From Pontibacter liquoris (lineage in GTDB: Bacteria; Bacteroidota; Bacteroidia; Cytophagales; Hymenobacteraceae): a stretch of DNA of 64,000 nucleotides. The notes beneath the pieces were generated by a model. That model saw only the letters and a program-made list of their open reading frames with translations. It was not told where the DNA came from and made no database searches. This document shows positions 19,215-26,582 of this stretch, in pieces. Location: positions 2,480,001-2,544,000 of the forward strand of contig NZ_JALEBG010000001.1 of assembly GCF_022758235.1 (NCBI RefSeq). Direction: 5' to 3'. Each line of letters begins with the position of its first letter. The stretch's first letter is position 1. Position numbers and translations under genes: made by a program.

Positions 19215-19946
19215 ATGAAAAACGTCTCTCAGCTTGTGCTGGCCACCATGGTATTAGGTATCAGTTTTATTGTTTGTACCCTGCTTTTCGGCACTTTTCT
19301 TAAAGCCCGGTCAAGAGCAAACCAGACAATAAATGTTACCGGCTCGGCAAAACGTGATATTGTTGCGGACTTGGGGATTTTAAGAGGGAATCTGCAGGCA
19401 AGCGGCGCCTCAGCTGAACAGGCCTACCAGCAATTACAGCAACAACGGCCTGTTTTGATCAATTACCTCAAAAGCCAAGGCTTTGCAGAAGCGGCCATCA
19501 ACCAGAATACGATCAACCTTAACCCGGTTTATGAACTGAGCAAGCAAGGCTTCCCGAGTAATATCATACTTTCCTATACGGCCAGTCAGATGATCGATGT
19601 GCAGTCGAAGGACGTGAAGAAGCTTAAAGCTATTTCGCTGGATATCACCTCTCTGGTAGAAAAAGGCGTTAACTTTTCGGTTAGCCCGCCGGAGTATTAT
19701 TATACCCGCCTGGCCGATCTGAAAGTAGAGATCCAGGCAGATGCTGCTAAGGATGCGTTGAACAGGGCCCGTAAAATAGCAGAAGCCACCGGTTCAGACC
19801 TGGGTCCGATTACGACTGCCCGGATGGGCGTGATCCAGATCACGCCGGTCAACTCCAACATGATCTCAGACTATGGCATTAATGATGTCTCCTCAATCGA
19901 TAAGGAAATCACGGCGGTGGTCAGCGCTTCTTTCCGGCTCGAATAA
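19215..19946 (+). CDS. SIMPL (DUF541) domain protein, membrane-anchored
   Basis: A 243-residue protein. The first 30 residues form an N-terminal anchor or uncleaved signal (VLATMVLGISFIVCTLLFG). The SIMPL domain follows with its typical start (NVTGSAKRDIVADLGILRG) and end (TAVVSASFRL). SIMPL-family members (BP26/OMP28, YggE) are periplasmic and linked to oxidative stress or the envelope, with no clear biochemical role. The ATG at 19215 is preferred over the more upstream open frame. The leader is AT-rich (18977-19214). Confidence 0.87.
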   Translation: MKNVSQLVLATMVLGISFIVCTLLFGTFLKARSRANQTINVTGSAKRDIVADLGILRGNLQASGASAEQAYQQLQQQRPVLINYLKSQGFAEAAINQNTINLNPVYELSKQGFPSNIILSYTASQMIDVQSKDVKKLKAISLDITSLVEKGVNFSVSPPEYYYTRLADLKVEIQADAAKDALNRARKIAEATGSDLGPITTARMGVIQITPVNSNMISDYGINDVSSIDKEITAVVSASFRLE

Positions 19947-20064
19947 AACAAGGCACCTGTATCCCTTCCGCCCCACTTCAGGAATTAACCCGTTAGCTGC
20001 TTATGTATTTTAACGTAGCAAGATGATGCCCGCTACAGCAGGAGTTTATACTTGGGGTAAATAT

Positions 20065-20104
20065 AAAAAAGGAGGCAGCTGCACTCCTGCAGCTGCCTCC
20101 TTCT
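20065..20104 (-). terminator. Rho-independent terminator of the M61 peptidase gene
   Basis: Thirteen-base stem GGAGGCAGCTGCA / TGCAGCTGCCTCC with a four-base loop. The A-run at 20065-20070 gives a U-run on the minus strand. Confidence 0.87.
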
Positions 20105-20127
20105 AGTAGTAAATAAATAATAAGGCC

Positions 20128-21939
20128 TTAGCTGTTCTCGACTGCTAGCCAGGTATTATAGATCTTTTTCTGCAGATCGGTTGGGTTTTCTACCTGCTCA
20201 AAATGGTAGCGGATGGACTCGTCTTTCAGCAGCGGCACCTGCAGCGTTGCTATTTTGCCGTCGCGGTTTACCAGTACATCCAGCTTATCCCCAACTTTCT
20301 GCTCGCCCAGTACGCGGGTAAGTTCATTGGCATCTACGCGGTAGCCATTGATGGCGATGATTTCGTCGTTCACGTTCAGGCCACCCTCCCAGGCGCTGGA
20401 GCCGCGTTTTACGCTGCGTACCAACAATTTGCCATCGGATGAAGCCGTAGAAGCTCCCCAGCCCGGCAGGTTACTGCCTGCTTTCTCGTTTACAAGCTTT
20501 AATCCGGCCGCATCAAAATAGGTGTTATAATCAGGCATTTTGATGCCATCCACATAATCCCTGAAAAAGGCATCCATGTTATGACCGGTCATTTTTTCTA
20601 CCCCCTGCTTAAACTCCGCCTGCGTGAAACCACGCTTCAGCTGCTTGTAGTAGCGGTTATACATGTAGCGCATCACATCATCCAGCGACTTTTCGCCTTT
20701 GGTGCTTTTAAGGATTTCCATGTTCAGCAGCAAGCCCAGCACATCGCCTTTGCTATAGTAGGAGATTTCGGCGTTGTTGGAGTTCTCTGTCTGGCGGTAA
20801 TATTTGATCCAGGCATCGTAACTGGATTCTGACGCGCTCTGCACCTTGTTGCCCGGCGTATTCTCTACATTGCTGATACTGGCAGCAACCCTGTCGAGGT
20901 ATTGTTGCGGAGTGGTGAAACCAGCCCGGCGCACAATCATATTGGCATAATAGCTGGTAAACCCTTCCGATACCCACAGCAGGTCCGTGTAATTCTCCTC
21001 GTTATAGTTGAAAGGGCCTAAGGGCAGCGGGCGCAGGCGCTTTACATTCCAGAGGTGAAAATATTCATGCGCTACCAGGCCCAGGAAGCCATTGTAACCC
21101 GCCTCTGTGCCATAGGTCCAGCGCGAAGTTTCCAGGGTGGTGGAGTTCAGGTGCTCCAGGCCGCCGCCACCGCGGTTCAGGTTATGCACAATAAACACAT
21201 AGCGGTCTACAGGCAACTCTCCTATTACTTTGCCGGCTTCTTCGGTTACTTTCTGCATATCGGCTACCAAACGCTTGGGGTCGAAATTACCTTCACCATA
21301 CATGGCCACTTCGTGCTTCACGCCATTGGTGGTAAACTCGTATACCGGGTGGTTGCCGATTTCCAGCGGGGAGTCCGCCAGTATATCGTAATTGGGGAAA
21401 GTAAAAGTGAACTTACCGTTGCTTTTAAGCCCGGTAGAAACCTTATCCCAACCCTGGTAAGGTTGAACAACAAGCGTTCCGGCTGTTTTCTCAAATCCTT
21501 CGGGGTACATAAATACGCTTGTGCCGTTTACATAGCCATGCGAGGCATCCAGAAAGCTGGTGCGTACCGATACTTCAAAGGCATATACATTATAGGCCAC
21601 GTGCACCGCTTTGGATTTGTTGCTGTAAACGCGCCATGTATTTTTATCGATTTTTTCGGCGCGCAGGCTTTTGCCGGCCTGGTCGGTAGCCTCAAAACCA
21701 TCGACATTTTTAGCAAACTCCCGCACCAGGTAAGAACCCGGAGCCCAGACAGGCATGGTGAAGTCCACATACTTTTTGTTGATGCCGGACAGGTCAGCCG
21801 CTACCTTAAAATAGTGCGTATGCGGTTCAGGCATAGCCAGAGTATAGCGGAGTTCCGCAGCCAGGGCAGCGGCGGCATTGCAAAGGCAGAAAAAGGCAAT
21901 TAAGAAGAGGGATGCTGTAAATCTCTTTTGGTGGAGCAT
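20128..21939 (-). CDS. M61-family metallopeptidase with PDZ domain
   Basis: A 603-residue exported zinc peptidase (glycyl aminopeptidase-like family). A signal peptide (about 1-27, ending AAALA) is followed by a beta-sandwich domain. The catalytic domain has the zinc motif HEYFHLWNVKRLRP and the downstream glutamate in WVSEGFTSYYA. A C-terminal PDZ domain (VRSVKRGSSAWEGGLNVNDEIIAINGYRV) lies around 500-585. Length and order are standard for M61 proteins of Bacteroidota. It probably acts in the periplasm, trimming peptides with N-terminal small residues. Confidence 0.93.
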   Translation of the reverse strand: MLHQKRFTASLFLIAFFCLCNAAAALAAELRYTLAMPEPHTHYFKVAADLSGINKKYVDFTMPVWAPGSYLVREFAKNVDGFEATDQAGKSLRAEKIDKNTWRVYSNKSKAVHVAYNVYAFEVSVRTSFLDASHGYVNGTSVFMYPEGFEKTAGTLVVQPYQGWDKVSTGLKSNGKFTFTFPNYDILADSPLEIGNHPVYEFTTNGVKHEVAMYGEGNFDPKRLVADMQKVTEEAGKVIGELPVDRYVFIVHNLNRGGGGLEHLNSTTLETSRWTYGTEAGYNGFLGLVAHEYFHLWNVKRLRPLPLGPFNYNEENYTDLLWVSEGFTSYYANMIVRRAGFTTPQQYLDRVAASISNVENTPGNKVQSASESSYDAWIKYYRQTENSNNAEISYYSKGDVLGLLLNMEILKSTKGEKSLDDVMRYMYNRYYKQLKRGFTQAEFKQGVEKMTGHNMDAFFRDYVDGIKMPDYNTYFDAAGLKLVNEKAGSNLPGWGASTASSDGKLLVRSVKRGSSAWEGGLNVNDEIIAINGYRVDANELTRVLGEQKVGDKLDVLVNRDGKIATLQVPLLKDESIRYHFEQVENPTDLQKKIYNTWLAVENS

Positions 21940-22053
21940 GTTATGGTTTAGAATTTTGTTAAAGTTCAGGCATTTTACAAAAATTACCCTGCTTTACAAA
22001 ATTCCTGCACCTGCCGCACCACGGGTGCTGCATCCCTGTTTGCATCCGCAAGC

Positions 22054-22473
22054 TTATGCGGCCTGCGGCCGCTGGCTATTTAACCAGGCATTGGCCTCAT
22101 TAAGCTGGTAAAAATTATGCAGGATCACGAAGGAGTTAAAACTGCAAAGCCCCTGCTGGCCAACCTCCATCAGCAACCGGTTGTAGCACGACTGGGATAA
22201 TAGTATGGCCAGATAGTTCTCACTTCCGAGTGTGATCATGATCCGTGGAAAAAGCTGGGTAAATACCCATGTTTCATCTTCTTCGGTCAGCTCCCCGATT
22301 TCCCGCAGGTCCAGCAGCCAGTGTTTTATGTCATGCTCACCGGCAAACTGCAAAGCATCTAAAAGCACTTGCCGGAAGTCGGCAGAATCCAGACTTTGGC
22401 TGCACTGCAACTCTAACCGAACCTGTGTTGCATCAAAGATGACTTCCGATGTTTTGGTCTTACTCACCATCAT
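22054..22473 (-). CDS. Uncharacterised STAS-like paralogue, member 3 of 3
   Basis: A 139-residue soluble protein of unknown function. The shared core is clearest here: KHWLLDLREIGELTEEDETWVFTQLFPR, hydrophobic strand NYLAILLSQSCYNRLL, NSFVILHNFYQLNEANAWL. It matches the product at 16304 best. The start is MMVSKTK at 22473, and the second Met is also possible. Exact -7-type boxes TAAATTTG and TATTTTTG occur in the AT-rich upstream region, without properly spaced -33 boxes. Nothing in the neighbourhood gives a function. Confidence 0.65.
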   Translation of the reverse strand: MMVSKTKTSEVIFDATQVRLELQCSQSLDSADFRQVLLDALQFAGEHDIKHWLLDLREIGELTEEDETWVFTQLFPRIMITLGSENYLAILLSQSCYNRLLMEVGQQGLCSFNSFVILHNFYQLNEANAWLNSQRPQAA

Positions 22474-22764
22474 TCCTTCTCCCTAATGTATTATACTAAT
22501 GACCAAAAATACAAATATTTACAATGCAAATTTAATGCATCTAACAAAATGTTTCATTTTTTTAATTATTTAAGTGAGTATAATAAGTATTAGGGTTAAG
22601 CTTTAAAAATAAGGGGTGAACATAGTATAGCCTAAAGGTTATATACACCCTTTCGATATAAAGGTGCTCCTGTTCGGTTTAGCAGCGTATACTTAAGATA
22701 GCAGCCACTGCTGAATAACTGGCATGATATTGTATACTATTCTCACAACCAAGCACAAGTAGCT

Positions 22765-23325
22765 ATGAAAAGAATAATCTTGTTATTTTTATCGCCCCTG
22801 TTGCTCTTAACGATCATTCTTTTAGCCCGACCCCGGAAAGAAAGCCTGATCACCTATACTTATACTGCTGCTCCGGGTACCGGCATGGCAGCTACGCCTG
22901 CTCCGGCTGCTGTTAAAGCACACGCAACCGCTCCTGCCAAGGCCGACGAGCTGGTAGATTATGCCCTTGGTTTGCAAGGCAGCCCGTATGTATATGCCGG
23001 CATCACGCCCGAGGGGTTTGATTGCTCTGGTTTTGTAACGCACGTTTTCGATCATTTTGGAATGGATGTACCGCATTCTTCAGCGCTACAGGCGGAGGTA
23101 GGTATGCCTGTGTCCCGGCAGGAGGCCCAGCCCGGAGACTTGGTGATTTTTACGGGAACAAACGCCAGTGTGCGCGAGCCCGGTCATGTGGGGATTGTTG
23201 TCTCGCAGCCCGGTTCGGTTATCTCGTTTGTGCATGCTTCCTCTAACGGCGGCGTAAAGGTAAGTGAGGTAGAAGGGACCCGCTATGATGTGCGTTTTCT
23301 CGAGATCCGCCGCGTGCTGAACTAG
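22765..23325 (+). CDS. NlpC/P60 (C40) family cell-wall hydrolase
   Basis: A 186-residue exported peptidase predicted to cut peptide stems of peptidoglycan. An N-terminal signal or anchor (about 1-21) and an Ala/Pro-rich linker (32-60) precede the catalytic domain: YVYAGITPEGFDCSGFV with nucleophile Cys87, GHVGIVVS with His141 and FVHAS with His157. It has no SH3b domain, so substrate targeting is not evident. A small membrane protein gene follows 98 bases downstream on the same strand. Confidence 0.92.
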   Translation: MKRIILLFLSPLLLLTIILLARPRKESLITYTYTAAPGTGMAATPAPAAVKAHATAPAKADELVDYALGLQGSPYVYAGITPEGFDCSGFVTHVFDHFGMDVPHSSALQAEVGMPVSRQEAQPGDLVIFTGTNASVREPGHVGIVVSQPGSVISFVHASSNGGVKVSEVEGTRYDVRFLEIRRVLN

Positions 23326-23423
23326 CCTCTTACGCCAGGAAGAAAACCTATTGCTACATTTTCGTACATAATCCATGGAGAAAGGACGCAATAGCGTCCG
23401 CAGCTACTTAAATAAGAGGCGCC

Positions 23424-23798
23424 ATGGTACATCCTTACAAAATAAATGCCCTGAATGGCCTGCTTTTAATCCTGCTGGGCCTGGTTAGTTATTTTGTAGT
23501 GGCAGACCAACCCGCAACGGCCCTACTACCATCTGCCTTCGGGTTGCTGCTGCTGGCCGGCACTTACCAGCTGCGCAAGCACAACCGTTTTGTCTTTCAT
23601 ACGATTACGTCGCTAACGCTGCTGGCGGGCATCCTGCTGTTACTGCAAACCCGGAGTGGTTCTCCGGAATGGACCAGCTATGAAATCCTGCTATTGTTGA
23701 TGGGTGTGAGCTGCTTTCTGGCAGCAGCCTGTTTTATCGGCACCTTTGTGCAGGAAAGGCGTCTGCGCGACAATTCCATCTACAAAGACGATCTATAG
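23424..23798 (+). CDS. Small four-helix membrane protein, unknown function
   Basis: A 124-residue protein, almost all membrane. Hydrophobic stretches fall at about 8-25 (GLLLILLGLVSYFVV), 32-47, 57-76 (TITSLTLLAGILLLL) and 85-107 (EILLLLMGVSCFLAAACF), with a charged tail QERRLRDNSIYKDDL. No family recognised. It may share a transcript with the NlpC/P60 gene upstream. Confidence 0.7.
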   Translation: MVHPYKINALNGLLLILLGLVSYFVVADQPATALLPSAFGLLLLAGTYQLRKHNRFVFHTITSLTLLAGILLLLQTRSGSPEWTSYEILLLLMGVSCFLAAACFIGTFVQERRLRDNSIYKDDL

Positions 23799-23810
23799 TC
23801 TATAAAAAGG

Positions 23811-23849
23811 AAAAGCGCCAGATGTAGCCCGTCAAGTTACATCTGGCGC
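23811..23849 (-). terminator. Terminator of the small minus-strand transcript
   Basis: Twelve-base stem GCGCCAGATGTA / TACATCTGGCGC. On the minus strand it runs into UUUUCC. There is no T-run on the plus side, so it points left. Confidence 0.82.
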
Positions 23850-23949
23850 CCAAAAATCCTTCTTCATCTTAACAAGCGGCGCCCTGTTATGCAGCGGCAC
23901 CATCCGAAGACCAAAGGCAAATTACTGCGTAAGCAGTAAGGACTGCTTA

Positions 23950-24018
23950 CTAAGCCAGTTCACTGTTTAGGTGAACAACATTACCTGGGCTTACTAAGAC
24001 GTCTGATGGATTAGACAT
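23950..24018 (-). CDS. 22-residue micro-ORF with strong Shine-Dalgarno
   Basis: ATG at 24018, then MSNPSDVLVSPGNVVHLNSELA in one-letter terms (22 residues), closed by TAG and at once by TAA. The ribosome-binding sequence AGAAAGGAGGTG ends two bases before the ATG. The stop codons run into the 9-bp hairpin at 23929-23950. The peptide has no signal or membrane segment. It could be a regulatory leader, a functional micropeptide or a by-product of an RNA whose real role is binding the 16S tail. Confidence 0.4.
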   Translation of the reverse strand: MSNPSDVLVSPGNVVHLNSELA

Positions 24019-24020
24019 AG

Positions 24021-24032
24021 CACCTCCTTTCT
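24021..24032 (-). promoter_or_regulatory. Unusual full-length Shine-Dalgarno (AGAAAGGAGGTG)
   Basis: Twelve bases perfectly complementary to the 3' tail of 16S rRNA. Genes in this window otherwise lack Shine-Dalgarno sequences. In Bacteroidota such a strong site is known mainly before rpsU, where it serves autoregulation. Confidence 0.7.
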
Positions 24033-24107
24033 CTTTAGTCCGACATACACTCTGCCTGCTTTCTTCAAGCGACTTGGGTCAGAGCCGTAGCACTCGCTAC
24101 AGTTTAT

Positions 24108-24139
24108 TAAAGATAAATTAACGCGCAAAAGTTCACAAG
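24108..24139 (-). promoter_or_regulatory. Promoter of the small minus-strand transcript
   Basis: On the minus strand: CTTG (24136-24139), 20 bases, TATCTTTA (24108-24115). This fits TTTG-N19-21-TAnnTTTG with one mismatch in each box. It places the start near 24101. Confidence 0.5.
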
Positions 24140-24611
24140 GTTTGGCACATATTTTTTATACTTTTTTTCGCCGCCTTTCTGCTAAACAGCAGGAAAATAA
24201 CTGAATTCGCACACCAGAAGCTAATAGGCTTTAAATCAAGTTAATACAAATTTGCACCAATCTGATAGCACCACCTGATACCCTGGTTTTATACTTGGTG
24301 TTTGTGCGAATAGCGTTCTTTCTAAAGATGTGTGACTTTGAAATCCGAAAGGAAAGTATAACAGCAGGCAAAGGTTGACTCCTCTGAAAAGTAACTGGCA
24401 GAGTAGGGATGAAACAGATTCAACGGATGGATTCCGTCCGTCTTCAGCCATACTTGTTTTAAAGGTCTGGCATCCTCATTTCTGGTTCTAAATTTGTATA
24501 AGCTAAGTATAGCCGTCCTTTTAAGCAGGTTCTTAAAATCAACGCATGTATTTTCTTAAATTTTTTAATTATATTTAGTACGTTGGATACTTAAACAAAA
24601 CGCAACTATAC
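24140..24611. other. Intergenic region, no gene seen
   Basis: About 470 bases, AT-rich towards the right end. The one longer open frame (minus strand, 24236-24451) has no protein-like features. It contains four copies of the AAGTATA/TATACTT heptamer (near 24159, 24290, 24355 and 24505). Confidence 0.5.
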
Positions 24612-25043
24612 ATGAAAAAGCATCTGCTCACGCTTGTCGCACTCCTGCTGTTCTCCACCTTGGCATGGGCTCAAAAGCTTTCGCCACTCGGTACCTGGAC
24701 AAATGAAGATGGCAAGGCAAAATTCGAAATTTATAAATGCGGCGATAAGCTGTGCGGCAAAATTGTGACTTTACGGGAGCCCTTACGAAATGGCAAACCA
24801 AAGATGGATGACAACAACCCGGACAAAAAGCTTCGCAACCGTCCGCTGGAAGGGATGGTGTTTATGAAAGGCTTTGCCTACGATAGCGAGCACAAATGGG
24901 ATAACGGTACAATTTACGACCCGGAAAGCGGCAAGACATATTCCTGCTATATGAAGATGACCGGCAAAAACACAATGGAGGTGAAAGGCTATATTGGCAT
25001 CTCGCTGATCGGGCGGACACAGAACTGGACGCGGGTTGACTAG
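24612..25043 (+). CDS. Exported DUF2147 protein
   Basis: A 143-residue protein with a clear signal peptide (MKKHLLTLVALLLFSTLAWA, cleavage before Q). The DUF2147 domain fills the rest: LGTWTNEDGKAKFEIYKCGDKLCGKIVTL, a middle loop with KMDDNNPDKKLRNRPLEGM and the C-terminal MEVKGYIGISLIGRTQNWTRV. Family members are small secreted or periplasmic lipocalin-like proteins of unknown role. Monocistronic with a hairpin terminator. Confidence 0.92.
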   Translation: MKKHLLTLVALLLFSTLAWAQKLSPLGTWTNEDGKAKFEIYKCGDKLCGKIVTLREPLRNGKPKMDDNNPDKKLRNRPLEGMVFMKGFAYDSEHKWDNGTIYDPESGKTYSCYMKMTGKNTMEVKGYIGISLIGRTQNWTRVD

Positions 25044-25050
25044 GAAAGTA

Positions 25051-25094
25051 TAAAAACAACAAAGGCTAGCGACAATGCTAACCTTTGTTGTTTT
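25051..25094. terminator. Terminator after the DUF2147 gene
   Basis: Stem AACAACAAAGG-TAGC / GCTA-CCTTTGTTGTT with one bulge and T-rich tail on the plus strand. Confidence 0.8.
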
Positions 25095-25196
25095 CAACCC
25101 TTTACATTTCTATTTACTCCATCCAAAGAAAAAGGTTAGGTCTACAGGGTATATTTCGCTTTTTTTTCTAAAATTTATAGGCTTTACGGGCATTCT

Positions 25197-25664
25197 TTAA
25201 GAAATCTGCAGAATCTTATAGGTCTTGTCGCGAAAAGTAAAGCTCTCGCCGGCACTTTTACCAGCCATGGCCTTATACAGCGGCGACATGCCAGAGATGG
25301 CATAGTATGATTCGCCCTCCACTTTGATCTCTCCCAGGCTTACGCCAATAAAATAATTCTGCAGCTCCGTTTGCACTACCGCTCCCAGCGAGACATCATG
25401 ATTCGATTTGGTGGCATTAATGCGCTTGAGCACGCTCATAGTCGTAATGAGCTCATCGAGCTGCCGCGCATACATGTCGCGCTGTATCTGACAGGCTTCT
25501 CGAAACGACTCAAACTTATCTTCCATGGCGCCCTGGTGCTCGTTGGCACTCTCCTGCGCCTCGTCCATCGCATCTTTGGCGGCTTTTATCTGCATATTCA
25601 GCAGTTTTGTGCACTCCTGCAGCAAACGCCGCTTCATTTCAAGTTCCTGTGTAAGCATATCCAT
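25197..25664 (-). CDS. GreA/GreB-like transcription factor
   Basis: A 155-residue protein built like a GreA cleavage factor. The N-terminal coiled-coil hairpin (about 5-85) carries an acidic tip region (DEAQESANEHQGAMEDKFES). The C-terminal FKBP-like domain contains VSLGAVVQTELQNYFIGVSLG and SPLYKAMAGKSAGESFTF, the GreA/B signature 'SPLGKALLGKKVGD' in diverged form. It would bind the secondary channel of RNA polymerase. Whether it stimulates transcript cleavage or competes like Gfh/Rnk factors cannot be told. A separate canonical GreA is expected elsewhere in the genome. Confidence 0.75.
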   Translation of the reverse strand: MDMLTQELEMKRRLLQECTKLLNMQIKAAKDAMDEAQESANEHQGAMEDKFESFREACQIQRDMYARQLDELITTMSVLKRINATKSNHDVSLGAVVQTELQNYFIGVSLGEIKVEGESYYAISGMSPLYKAMAGKSAGESFTFRDKTYKILQIS

Positions 25665-25848
25665 AGTTTAACAGATCTTAAAGCCCTGCTTCCGCGGCAA
25701 CCTGCACCTGGCATACATCGGTTGGGGGCTGATTTTAACTCGTTTAAGGTACTTTAATTGTAATTTCGGGTAAGTGACAAGGTAAATAATTTAACTATTC
25801 AGGGCTTAAACTATTTAAAACAAAAGATGTTTTAAAGTAAATTATCAA

Positions 25849-26448
25849 ATGCCGTTTAACGAATTTTTAAAACGATTGTTGGGGTGGCCAGTCAATTCCC
25901 TGACATGCCGTAAATTAAAACGCACAGCCAGCTATGAGGCGGCCTACAAAAAGTGGGTGGCGGCTAAGACCTATCTTACCTGGACAGGGCCTTACTATAA
26001 AGCCTATCATTACCGGAAAGCGAATCTGACCGGCCAGTACCGCGTGCAGGTAATTGAGGATCAAAGCCGCGAAGGCGTTGTTTTTTATCATGATCCCGCT
26101 ATCGGTAAGAGCAACTTCAACTTTCTGTTCGATTTTCTGAAAGACCGGATTCTGCTGCAAGGCTACCGGCTGCATAGTATGGACAAGCAGGAAGTCAGGC
26201 ATGCGCGTTACAATGAGCAACTGGAGAAATATTTCTTGTTGCCTCCTGCCGCCGATGCTCCCGGCTCGGACCTCTGCAACCAGCTCTACGGCAACATCAC
26301 CTTGGATTATATCAAAGTAAACAAACATCCTGGCTATATTCGGTTACTGGTCAACTCTTACACGGATCCCTACTTCTCTGCCCCTCTCCCCTTTACCGAC
26401 CTGCTCGAAAAAGTGCTGCGGCCGGAAGAGCAGGCGGATCAAAAATAA
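25849..26448 (+). CDS. Hypothetical protein, 199 residues
   Basis: Not recognised. Basic, Tyr-rich soluble protein (TWTGPYYKAYHYRKANLTG; ...YNEQLEKYFLLPP...; YGNITLDYIKVNKHPGYIRLLVNSYTDPYFSAPLPFTDLLEKVL). No signal peptide or membrane helix. The good length, normal amino acid mix and AT-rich upstream region suggest a real gene. It lies alone between a GreA-like gene (divergent) and a secreted T9SS protein. Confidence 0.65.
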   Translation: MPFNEFLKRLLGWPVNSLTCRKLKRTASYEAAYKKWVAAKTYLTWTGPYYKAYHYRKANLTGQYRVQVIEDQSREGVVFYHDPAIGKSNFNFLFDFLKDRILLQGYRLHSMDKQEVRHARYNEQLEKYFLLPPAADAPGSDLCNQLYGNITLDYIKVNKHPGYIRLLVNSYTDPYFSAPLPFTDLLEKVLRPEEQADQK

Positions 26449-26582
26449 CAGGCATCGGGAACAGACACATTTACAGGAAGCTACGTACAAGCAGAAGCAA
26501 TGATTCTTGCTATAATATCATCTAAATTTTTTATATTTATATGCCTGCTGCTGTCTGATATCTCACCTTCAGTGCCCTGCTT

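Larger units (their letters stand above)
23811..24101 (-). ncRNA. Candidate structured small RNA / micro-ORF transcript
   Basis: A compact transcription unit read right to left. Its promoter is at 24108-24139 and it ends in a terminator at 23811-23849. Inside are a perfect 9-bp hairpin (23929-23950, GTAAGCAGT / ACTGCTTAC), a GTTCAC/GTGAAC hairpin just upstream of it, and AGAAAGGAGGTG (24021-24032), a 12-base perfect complement to the 16S rRNA tail CACCUCCUUUCU. Two bases later an ATG opens a 22-codon frame. A Shine-Dalgarno this strong is exceptional in Bacteroidota. I do not recognise a known RNA family (not tmRNA, RNase P or SRP RNA by motif). The length is inferred. Confidence 0.6.

Noticed and set aside
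24021..24032. Plus-strand CACCTCCTTTCT as a fragment of a 16S rRNA gene
   Set aside because: Only 12 bases match. Flanking sequence does not continue into 16S, and the minus-strand reading as a Shine-Dalgarno explains it better.
23811..24101. tmRNA, RNase P RNA or SRP RNA
   Set aside because: Expected motifs (tag with ALAA-type end and tRNA-like ends, GAGGAAAGUCC, the SRP GGAA tetraloop context) are not visible.
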